From: Xanthocytophaga agilis
GTDB taxonomy: Bacteria > Bacteroidota > Bacteroidia > Cytophagales > 172606-1
Assembly: GCF_030068605.1 (NCBI RefSeq)
Contig: NZ_JASJOU010000003.1
Coordinates: 62,001-126,000, forward strand
Length of the DNA stretch: 64,000 bases
Direction: 5' to 3'
Numbering within the stretch: the first letter of the stretch is position 1; every line of letters starts with the position of its first letter. The notes under the pieces are model-generated. The model searched no databases, was not told the origin of the DNA, and saw only the letters and a program-made list of their open reading frames with translations. Shown piece after piece: positions 45,592 to 54,800 of the stretch. Both the position numbers and the translations under genes were made by a program.

Positions 45592-46134
45592 TTACTTATG
45601 TGAATACTCCTGGTTAATAATGGCCAATACATCTTCTGTAATATCCAGTTTCTTTTGAGCATAGGCAATATTACCTGTCTGATTCGCTGCCAGAATAATC
45701 TGGTATCCATGTTCCTTTCCATAACGGTCCAGAAAGGCATTTACCTGGTCTACTACCTGTTTGGTAAGTTTTACATCTTCCTGGCGTGCTTTCTCAGCTA
45801 TAGCCTGCTGGTATTGCGCTAACTGGCGCTGCTTGGATTCAATAACCTGACGCGATAAATCACGTTCTTTGGCAGACATGGAAGGAATTTGTTTTTCATG
45901 TTCTTTGATAGCTGTCTGCACTTCCTGCATCAGTGTATCTACATTGGCTTGCCAGCCTTTGGCTTTCTGCTCATATTCGGTTCGGGCATTTACCATAGCC
46001 TGATAGCCATTTAATAATTTTGCAGAATCTACATACACAACTTCTGTATTTGCTCTCTTAAAATAGAGAATATATAGTACGGCAATAGAAACAGTAACAA
46101 GAATGTAAAAACCAATCTGAAAATAGCGGTTCAT
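45592..46134 (-). CDS. OmpH/Skp-family periplasmic chaperone-like protein
   Basis: The 180-residue protein starts with a membrane segment (FYILVTVSIAVLYILYF, an uncleaved anchor or signal). It continues as VVYVDSAKLLNGYQAM, the typical first strand and helix of OmpH. A long coiled coil of about 100 residues (EQKAKGWQANVDTLMQEVQ to DVKLTKQVVDQVNAF) and the closing GYQIILAANQTGNIAYA then follow, with DITEDVLAIIN at the end. Skp trimers hold unfolded outer-membrane or exported proteins in the periplasm. It lies between the two RHS cassettes, with its own terminator, so it may serve the giant exported proteins. Housekeeping use cannot be excluded. Confidence 0.85.
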   Translation of the reverse strand: MNRYFQIGFYILVTVSIAVLYILYFKRANTEVVYVDSAKLLNGYQAMVNARTEYEQKAKGWQANVDTLMQEVQTAIKEHEKQIPSMSAKERDLSRQVIESKQRQLAQYQQAIAEKARQEDVKLTKQVVDQVNAFLDRYGKEHGYQIILAANQTGNIAYAQKKLDITEDVLAIINQEYSHK

Positions 46135-46643
46135 AAAATAATTAAATGCTGGATTAAAATGATTAAATGGGTTAATGTGATAAAAGTTGTATGCAAGCAG
46201 ATACTCAGATCAAATTAATTCCAAGGAAAATCCCGGTTATACTTACTTTCTTTCCATTTTTGGAAACAAAGAACCAGAATTATAGATGTTCATTTGCCTC
46301 TGAGTCGCTTATAAACTTTTCAATTCTGAATACATTTTGTATACAATATGTAACCATACTACAATAGTTTACTTACAAATAGGATATTTAGTAGGATTCT
46401 GTACGCTATAGATAGAAAGAAAATAGCCTAAAACATAGTAAGATTACATGTTTTAGGCTATCTGGTAGCAGGTATATCACATACTTATTGAGGATGACTT
46501 AGTAGTATCCTATACTACATACAAAACATTTGATACCATACAATTAATTCATGTTCTTCTGACAAAATTAGTACCTATAGTATAGATAGTAACTTTATTG
46601 CGTGTATTACCTGTATATGCATTCTTTGAGAAGAAGATTACAT
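46135..46643. other. Spacer between I2 and the chaperone gene
   Basis: This 509-bp AT-rich spacer has a terminator hairpin (46423-46461) and no convincing gene. A single sequence aaaagttgta near 46182-46191 resembles one half of the L1/L2 operator repeats. Confidence 0.5.
46423..46461 (-). terminator. Terminator hairpin of cassette 2
   Basis: A perfect 14-bp stem (46423-46436 and 46448-46461) with an 11-nt loop is followed on the minus strand by attttcttt. It probably ends transcripts of B2-I2. Confidence 0.7.
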
Positions 46644-47105
46644 TTACAATCCAAATTTTGATTTCATTTCATCAAAATTAAGTAATAATTGCAATTCAGG
46701 ATAAAAATCAACAAATTCTAAAAATAGATGTTGCTTGAATGTTTTTACTTTCTTAAACAAGCTATCAAAATCTATATCTAACTGAAAAGTGTCATTAATA
46801 TTGTAAGTAGTAATCGTGCATATCTTTCCTTTCTTTATAATAGATAGTCTATAGTATTCATACATACTAGTAATCCACAGTTCATCATTTGTTTTTAGCG
46901 CCAATCTCAAGTTCTCTTCAAAATTTATGGCGAATCCCAATAAATCAACTTTCTTTAAAAATATACATTTATTATTTTGATAAATAAGAATCTTTCCGTA
47001 TCCAAATTCTGAAATAAGATCTGTATATACCATTTGGTCAAAAGGCACCCACTTTTTATCATTTTTCACATTTTCCCATGAGATAAAGAATTCGATAGAA
47101 AACAT
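46644..47105 (-). CDS. Candidate immunity protein for RHS toxin 2 (I2)
   Basis: The 153-residue soluble protein has no signal peptide and is AT-rich compared with its neighbours. It has alternating strands and helices (KILIYQNNKCIFLKKV, LDIDFDSLFKKVKTF) with no recognisable catalytic motif. It starts only 38 bp after the stop of RHS gene B2 on the same strand, the standard position of an immunity gene behind a polymorphic toxin. A cytosolic location fits neutralisation of an intracellular RNase. I cannot place it in a named immunity family. Confidence 0.6.
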   Translation of the reverse strand: MFSIEFFISWENVKNDKKWVPFDQMVYTDLISEFGYGKILIYQNNKCIFLKKVDLLGFAINFEENLRLALKTNDELWITSMYEYYRLSIIKKGKICTITTYNINDTFQLDIDFDSLFKKVKTFKQHLFLEFVDFYPELQLLLNFDEMKSKFGL

Positions 47106-47143
47106 ATTAAAATTATTTTTATTGTTAATATATGATAGTTATT

Positions 47144-50100
47144 TTACCAAGGATGAGCGGATCTAACAGCTCCATTTTCCATATAAACCATTATTTTTGT
47201 TGTTGGAGTAACGCCATCCACCTTTGTACCTATAACTCTTCCCAAGTCATATACAAAAGTATTTAATGGTTTACCAGCTTTTACCCAAGCTTGTGTCACT
47301 AATCCCTTTATTTGGTTTTTTGTCTTAAACGCTGAAGAAAATCTACTCACATCTGAATAGGTAGAGCCATGACTATGTCTAATCCAAATATGATCAATAG
47401 CCTCCATCCTTCTTTTGTGATCTTTGTAATATCTTACAGCCCATGTCAATTTTCCTAGAGCTCTCGCTTTCTTTGCAAAGTTAAGAGATTGGCTTATGAC
47501 AGTTTTTCCAGCTTTTACATATACATTACTTGAAGGAATGACACCTAATCCTTCATGTGCATAATCAATCCATCCCTCCATAGGCTCTCCCCATAAATTC
47601 TCATCATGGTGGATTCCCGTCCCAATATTGATAACATGTTCTACAGGACTAAAACTAGCTATGCCTCTACCAAATTTTGTCATAGGTTCGCGAGCCCCCT
47701 CCGCAAATTGTGCATCTAAACGCGCCACCTTCTGACGAAAGCTATAATTATCGTATTGTGGGCCTATGCCTACCGCATGCCAAGCAGAATTATAAGCACC
47801 TTGCAAAACACTTGCTGCGGCAGACATGCCTGAATTTACAGCTTGTCCCATAGCAAACATAGCGCTTCCTACTCCACCTGTAGCGGCAGCAGTTCCACTA
47901 CCAATAGTACCAACAGCTGGGCCAGGACCAAAGAATCCTCCATCCGGATCAGTCCCATTAGGCCAATCATTACCCATGCCAACATACGGAGAATCGTATT
48001 GTCCGTAAGGATCAGGAGAAACCCATCGACCAATCACTGGGTCATACATACGCAATTCAAATGCATTCCATCCTGTTTCCTGCTCAAGCTCTGCATACTG
48101 TCCCTGATACCCATACCGATAACCTACTGTTCCATCCCGACGGGCTATTCCACCCATAGCATAATAGTCGCTATATTCTAGTACATCAGCTTTGCCACTT
48201 GATTTTGTTTCCGAAATTACAGCCCGGACATTGCCCAGATGATCACTCAATTCATACGTATACTGGCTATCTACAACACGATAAACTCCGATACGACCAG
48301 CACCTTCTATTGGAATTTCTTTTAAGGTTACAGTACTGGTATTAGTATTATCATAGATAACCCCTCCTACATAATAGGTTGTAATATTGGTTACATGGTT
48401 TATTTTCTTTACTCGTAGTCCAGCTTCATCATATGTATAACTTACTTTTTTCTGTCGACTTGGATCTGTTTTGGGTTTGTCATAGACAGCTACTACCAAT
48501 CCGAAAGCATCATATTCCAGATAATGAGATAAAGCTTCACTGTTAGCTCCTTTTTCCTGTCCTATCAACTGACCTATTGCATCATATGCATAATTTGCAT
48601 ATGTACCCCCAATAGTACTATTTCCATTCTGATCCTTTACAACTTTATCAACTCTTGAGAGTTTGTTGCTCTTTCCATTATTCTCATAAATATAAGTAAA
48701 ATTATGCTTTTCGTTACCATTCTGGTCTGTACGTATCAGCCCCAGAATATTACCATGTACATCATACCCTGTAATAGTCTCACGAAACAAATTAGTTTCC
48801 ACAAAGGCATTTTGCCCGTTGGTAGCTTTTGTAAAGTCAATACCTCCCCATCTGGCTTGTGTTAGCTGATAACGTGTATCATAGGTGTATGCCTGCATGG
48901 TCGGTGCTTCGAGAGCTGCGGCTTGGGCAGGAGTCATTGTGCCAGTCACAACTGTAGGTTTCTGCGTATGCCAACTCATGGCCTTGAGGCGACCTGAATA
49001 GTAGTCTGTCCCCTCTACTGGCATGCTGGCAATTGGGCTATTGGCTCCTGTATAGTCTCCTGCAAAATATTCCAGATTCATTCCAAATACATCCGGAGCA
49101 AACTCACTGGTACCCGTACCATCCTTACCAGGATCTTTTGCCTTGTCTACATGGTTGATGCTTTTCAGCCATCCTTGTATAGTATAGACATAGTCAATAC
49201 CCTGTAGCTTATCTGCTATTTCTACACGCTTTAATGGACCATGCAGATAATACAGATAAGTAGCCTGAAGCTTTTTGCTGAGCCCATTATCACGGCTGGT
49301 GTGTACTTGCAAAAGACGCATATCGGCATCATAGGTATAATAATGACTGAAGCGTTCAGATGGAGTATCACGTTGATAAGCGACTTCACGTAGATTTCCA
49401 TTACGGTCATAACGGTAGTCTATAATCTTTACTCCTAATCCAGCAATATCCTGAATCATCCATTCTTTCTGTCCCAGTTCGTCATAACTATACCAGGTAG
49501 TTACGTTCACATTGGATGTTTTACTGGCAGCACCCAGCGTAAATCGCTGAACCCGCCCACCAGGCACATCTGTAGCAGGTATATCATAATAAGTATTGGT
49601 AGTCTCACTGCATCTTACAGGATCTAGTCCTCCACTTCGGGTACGATCTTCCAATATAGTAGCAAAGCCTGTCAATTGGGCTTGTAACTGTACTTCAAAT
49701 GGATCAGTAGCATTAAAAGGGGTCACAGATGTATACACTCCTGATTGCAAAACACGACCAATACGGTCATAATTGATGTAAGAGAACTTATTTTCCAGCT
49801 TTTGTTGTGCATTCTGGCTAAACCGAAGCGTTCCATCTCTACGGTATACATATTCAGTGGTACCTTCATCTACTAAACTAGCTTTGGTCATATCACCATT
49901 GGCCGCTGTCTCAAATGTAGTTACAAAAGAGAGTTCATTTTTACTCGTCGGGATTGTACTCAGGTCTACACCTTTTGGGGCAATACTGGCAAGTTGTCGG
50001 CCAATGTCATCGTAGATCTGATAACTAAACTCTCCGTATTTTACAGAATAACGGATAGTTTGAGTTCCGCCCAGCGACTCAATCCGGTAAAATCCGGGCG

Positions 50101-51799
50101 CCAGAGCCAGATTACCAGTAGCACTTTCACTGATAACTGAACCATCCAGCTGGCTATAGATGCGAACGTTTCCCCACTGAATAGTCAGGACTGTTTGTGC
50201 ATCTGTATTTGGGATGTGTACATCCAGGTAATAGGCATCTGATCCACCCGTTATATTTCCGCTTATTTCCCGGGCAGGAAAAGAAGCATCCGTCCGGCAG
50301 GTAGCCAGCAATTTGCCATCAGTATCTGTAAAACTAATGGATTCACGTCCGTTAATATCGATCGAAACACTCTTTACCCCTTTATAAAGAAGACTGGCAG
50401 CCGGATCTGTTGCCACAAACAAATTACGTACCTTCAGGTAATGATTATCCAGATCATTGAGTAAAGGCACCACAGCCGATCGCGTTTCGTGGCCATTTCC
50501 CATCCGGTGCTGATCTCCGGCAATACTTGTACGGGATACATTACCCTTAGGATCTACATAGGTACGGGCATAGGGAAAACGAGTAGTTGCTACAAGAGGC
50601 TCACGTACGTTTTGACTTGAATAATAGACTCCTAAAGTATTCGGATTTGTATTATCAACCGCTAAAGGTGAGTTGACGTGTGTCTGGTCAAAATGGGTAA
50701 AATTATAGGGTGCACCACCATATGTCACAAAATTGGTAACATATCGAAAACCTCCCTGTCCTACTGGTGCAGAAAGTGTTTGTATAGCAGGCAGCGCATA
50801 CTGATCATATAAAGTCTGGCCAACAATAAGTTCATTACGTGTCACATCCTTGCTCTGACTTTGGGTAATTCTTCCCATTCCATCAGAATAGTTGCGACTA
50901 TCTGCTACTTCTGTTCGTGTGCCAGGTTTTATTTCAGGAGTAGTACCTGAAAGTGCGTCAATCCGCATTTCCAGTGATCCCCCGGCTGCAATACTTAAAA
51001 GGCCTTTCTTTACAGTAATCTTATCATTGCTAACATATATTTTCTTTTGAGAGTTAGCATTTATAATCAAAGGATTATCACCTTGAGGCAGCGTAAATGC
51101 AGTTGCCAGATAAAAGACGTCATCTCCATAATTACCAGGGCTTACCCCTCCACTTGTTGGTTCTTCAACAAACGTTTCTCCATAAACAGTCGCTTGTGTC
51201 CAATTATAAGGATCTGTGCTTTGGTTAACAGTAATTGTGACACTCTTAATACCGGGACATGCCCCAAGTCCTGTACCTATTACTGTATAGGTAGTTGTTT
51301 GTTCGGGGGATACCGTAATCTGATAATCATGTTCATTCAACTCAACATTTCCAGCCCGCCAGGTATATGTGTTACCACCACTGGCTGTTAATGTCACTGC
51401 TTCATAAGGATTAGCAGTCTGTTTGGTAGCTGTCAATGTGATCACAGGAGATTCAGGAATAAACACCTCAATTGATGTCCCACCAGCGCTAATGTAATAG
51501 GTGCCCGGTTTCAGGAAGCGAATAACCCTTTCCGTATTTCTGCTATCTGATAGAATATGATAATCTACTTCCGGAGTTATTGGTCCGTAATACCAGTTGA
51601 GCGTAGGCACAGAGGTCTGCTGACCTGGATTCCAGGTCAGAGTCACATCTGAGTCCAGACAGGGATAAACCGTATTACCACCTGTCCAGGTCATATCAAT
51701 CCATTGAGCACTGGCAAACTGTACATTCACACAAACAAGGACAAACAGCCATATCACTACTTTGACTACCTTATCAGGCATCTTTATATACTTATACAT
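47144..51799 (-). CDS. Giant exported RHS/YD-repeat protein with short C-terminal toxin domain (B2)
   Basis: The 1551-residue paralogue of B1 has a signal peptide ending ASAQ (about residue 32; start may be M1 or M7). An Ig-like domain follows (PVITLTATKQTANPYEAVT), then the shared middle region and YD repeats (LQATYLYYLHGPLKRVE and GIDYVYTIQGWLKSINH are almost the same as in B1). The core closes with SPDPYGQ...GTDPDGG near residue 1283. The last 268 residues differ from B1. They include hydrophobic and Gly/Ala-rich segments and an 85-residue domain with DHIWIRHSHG (H1470, H1475, H1477), RVIGTK, PTTKIMV and a final AHPW. That pattern suggests a BECR-fold RNase. I2 follows at 38 bp. Confidence 0.83.
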   Translation of the reverse strand: MYKYIKMPDKVVKVVIWLFVLVCVNVQFASAQWIDMTWTGGNTVYPCLDSDVTLTWNPGQQTSVPTLNWYYGPITPEVDYHILSDSRNTERVIRFLKPGTYYISAGGTSIEVFIPESPVITLTATKQTANPYEAVTLTASGGNTYTWRAGNVELNEHDYQITVSPEQTTTYTVIGTGLGACPGIKSVTITVNQSTDPYNWTQATVYGETFVEEPTSGGVSPGNYGDDVFYLATAFTLPQGDNPLIINANSQKKIYVSNDKITVKKGLLSIAAGGSLEMRIDALSGTTPEIKPGTRTEVADSRNYSDGMGRITQSQSKDVTRNELIVGQTLYDQYALPAIQTLSAPVGQGGFRYVTNFVTYGGAPYNFTHFDQTHVNSPLAVDNTNPNTLGVYYSSQNVREPLVATTRFPYARTYVDPKGNVSRTSIAGDQHRMGNGHETRSAVVPLLNDLDNHYLKVRNLFVATDPAASLLYKGVKSVSIDINGRESISFTDTDGKLLATCRTDASFPAREISGNITGGSDAYYLDVHIPNTDAQTVLTIQWGNVRIYSQLDGSVISESATGNLALAPGFYRIESLGGTQTIRYSVKYGEFSYQIYDDIGRQLASIAPKGVDLSTIPTSKNELSFVTTFETAANGDMTKASLVDEGTTEYVYRRDGTLRFSQNAQQKLENKFSYINYDRIGRVLQSGVYTSVTPFNATDPFEVQLQAQLTGFATILEDRTRSGGLDPVRCSETTNTYYDIPATDVPGGRVQRFTLGAASKTSNVNVTTWYSYDELGQKEWMIQDIAGLGVKIIDYRYDRNGNLREVAYQRDTPSERFSHYYTYDADMRLLQVHTSRDNGLSKKLQATYLYYLHGPLKRVEIADKLQGIDYVYTIQGWLKSINHVDKAKDPGKDGTGTSEFAPDVFGMNLEYFAGDYTGANSPIASMPVEGTDYYSGRLKAMSWHTQKPTVVTGTMTPAQAAALEAPTMQAYTYDTRYQLTQARWGGIDFTKATNGQNAFVETNLFRETITGYDVHGNILGLIRTDQNGNEKHNFTYIYENNGKSNKLSRVDKVVKDQNGNSTIGGTYANYAYDAIGQLIGQEKGANSEALSHYLEYDAFGLVVAVYDKPKTDPSRQKKVSYTYDEAGLRVKKINHVTNITTYYVGGVIYDNTNTSTVTLKEIPIEGAGRIGVYRVVDSQYTYELSDHLGNVRAVISETKSSGKADVLEYSDYYAMGGIARRDGTVGYRYGYQGQYAELEQETGWNAFELRMYDPVIGRWVSPDPYGQYDSPYVGMGNDWPNGTDPDGGFFGPGPAVGTIGSGTAAATGGVGSAMFAMGQAVNSGMSAAASVLQGAYNSAWHAVGIGPQYDNYSFRQKVARLDAQFAEGAREPMTKFGRGIASFSPVEHVINIGTGIHHDENLWGEPMEGWIDYAHEGLGVIPSSNVYVKAGKTVISQSLNFAKKARALGKLTWAVRYYKDHKRRMEAIDHIWIRHSHGSTYSDVSRFSSAFKTKNQIKGLVTQAWVKAGKPLNTFVYDLGRVIGTKVDGVTPTTKIMVYMENGAVRSAHPW

Positions 51800-51844
51800 A
51801 TAGGCGTTTAGTTATAGGAATTAGATGTAAGAAGGTGTTTTTAA

Positions 51845-51876
51845 GCAGATGTGCTGATCTTATTCAACACATCTGC
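51845..51876 (-). promoter_or_regulatory. Intercistronic hairpin between A2 and B2
   Basis: A perfect 9-bp stem gcagatgtg / cacatctgc (51845-51853 and 51868-51876) with a 14-nt loop lies 13 bp after the A2 stop. It occupies the same junction as the hairpin in cassette 1, but the sequence differs. Confidence 0.5.
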
Positions 51877-51889
51877 ACATTCAATGAGA

Positions 51890-54800
51890 CTATTTGGGAC
51901 GTGCGTAGTTATATTTTTTCTCACTAAGCTGTTGTCTGACACCTGTCTCTCCCAAGCGTTCCTGATAAGTCTTAATCAATATACCAGCGTCATCGTATTC
52001 ATAAAATGTATAGATATTATCATTATCCAGTATATGTGTAACTTGCCATGTTTTAGGATTATACACATATCCCGTCATAGGAGCATCTATAGGATGGAAA
52101 CGGAAATCGTCGATGTATACAGGAGTAGCCCCTGTGTTGGTAGCACCTACAGTCAGTGTCTGCCCATTGATACTTGCAGGGATATCAACAAATGCATTTA
52201 CCAGATACCAGTTTCCAGACAGTTGTGCTCCTGGATCAGCTAATCCTACCTGTTTCAGGATATGAGCCCCTTGTGCATCTGTATATTGTACATACAAACG
52301 CGCTGCTTTACTGGCAAAGTCATCTCTATGTATCCACGCACTAATGCGATAGGTTCTGCCTGTCTCTATTTCTGTAGCAGGATCATTTGCATCCCCAGCC
52401 AACGCAGTGTACCGGAATCCATGTTCACCATTTTGCAACTTTACCGAATACAAGCCTGTGTGGGCTACATCAGAGCTTTGCTTATCCGCATCCCGTACTT
52501 CTCCACCAAAGTGGAATACATTGGGAGCCACCATTGTTTTGTCTTCAGCCCCTGAGTAGACAATTTCTGTATAACGGGCATTGGAAGCATTGGCAATGGT
52601 ATACTGTTGGTTGTATCCTTTTTTGGAGGCAGCAAAATTACCATTCATATCTTTGGACATCAAGCTTGCAGAATAGTGGTCATATGCAGCTGTTTCTCCA
52701 ACCTTTAACCAGGGAGATAATTGTGTTAAGCTACTCCAGTTAAAATCAGTAGAAGTACTGAAGCCTTTTAATGTACCATCGGCATTAAGTTCACGGCCAT
52801 CCCATACCCAGGCTTCCTGTTTCCGCCATATCTTTGGTCCTTCGGTCTTGTTTAGATATTTTGAAGTTGCTTCATCATAACTACGATAAGAATCCCATCC
52901 TTTCCAGGTCTGTACTGCAACAGATACAGGGGCAGTGGACCGTTGACCATTCTGAACTCTGTACACATAGGATGCAGTAGGTTGCACCATCATATTTTTA
53001 TTGAGAGGATTCAGCGTTTTAGACCCCATCTCAGGATATTTCTCATACGCTGGTACCTCAACAGATACAAATGTATTCCCTAAAGCATCTGTCTGTTGTG
53101 ATTCAAGAACTTGTCCCGTCAGGAAATCAAACAGCTGAGTGCTGGCTGTATTACTGATAGTACCTTTGGTAGTAGTTTGGGACACCAGCACAGACGGAAT
53201 ATATTTTTTACTAGTACGAAATAACTTGTGATACTGAGTCCACCATATATCATTACCTTGTTGCTCCCAGGCAAGAATAAGTTCGTTCGTCATCACACCT
53301 TCAGTAAACACCCCTTGCTTGTTGGCATAATTAGCCACATTGCTATTGTTTGGAATAGCATTGGAATATCCTAGTGTGGTAGTCTGCTCTAGTTTATTAT
53401 TACCATTGTATTTTTTAATGCTTCTAGGCTGTCCAATCTGTGATATGGAAATTTCATTTATGTAATTACTTTCATAAAGACGAGTCTTTTTCAGTGTTCC
53501 TACATATTCCTCGTCCTGGTACATATAAGGATTATTTATTTTCACCATTTCGCTGCGGGGAGTTGTAAATGTATACTCTGTCCGCATAGAAAAATTATCC
53601 GTAGTCCCAATGGAGTTTATAACATTCACTCGTCCATATAATACAGGTGTCTGAGGATAATCTCCCAATTCTGTCAAATGCAGATAACGCACATTATCTA
53701 CCTCAGTATACGGAACTTTCGAAACCACACCTGAGCTTACCGCACCTGCAGTAATACTTCTTCCATAGTTGTATTTTGTCTGATAGGTATTTCCTGTAGC
53801 ATCCGTTGTACGAATACGGGAAACTCGTATATCCCCACCTTTCCGGTCTGCAGGCATACCTATATACCCTTCAATCTTATCAGCAACACTTAAGCAATTT
53901 GCAGGCGGATTTGAACTATTAGGTACTTGAGGAGGATTAGCAATCTCAATCTGGTTCGCAGTCACTTTTGTTAAAGTATAAGCACCTCCAGCCTCACCTG
54001 TTTGTTGTTCGCTTAAATTTGAAGAAGGACATGCATATGCCTTCCAAACTGTTGCATAGAGATATACCAGATCTCCAGGCTGGTAATAGTTACGTAAATC
54101 TCCAGTATAATTCGGGAAAGAGATGCTGCCAACAGTTGGATTATATATCTGCCGGTTAAAAGTCAGATTACTTCCCAATGGATACTCAGAAACCGAAGAA
54201 TAGGTATCTCTTTCATAATCGAATTCAATAGTTCCACCCAAAGGAGTTATAATTTTCTTCAATGACCACGAAGCAGCATCTGCGTCAATTGAAGAGGCTT
54301 TGTGTGAATTTACACTTGTTGTTCCTGCACTATTGTAAAATCCCCACTGATCCCATTTATTACGGCTATACTCTGGATTATCACCATATTGAAAAGTAAA
54401 GTCAGGCATTAATTTAAAACTATTTGGCCCATACATCGAAACACTTTCCAATGTCAGTTTGCCTCCTCTATCGTTAGAATTCACTCCCATATTTGCCTGA
54501 TCATCTAGTTGGATACCAGGAGGAGTTACTGCACTCACAAAGGAATTGATTGTCTTTCTGCAAAGTCGATAGCTATAGTTGAAAACAACCCGCTTCAAGG
54601 CATTTTGACTAATGTAATCACGGATACGACTATCAGCATTCACATCATTGATATCCAATACATTTAAAAAGGTATCACCACTTTTCAGACTAGCATCTGA
54701 GGAGGTTGTATTGTTAGCCGTATTTTCATTAAAAGCAGGTACTCCGCTTCCTATTCCATTTGCAGTTGAAAGCTTTTTATAATCTTCATTTGTCAAGACA

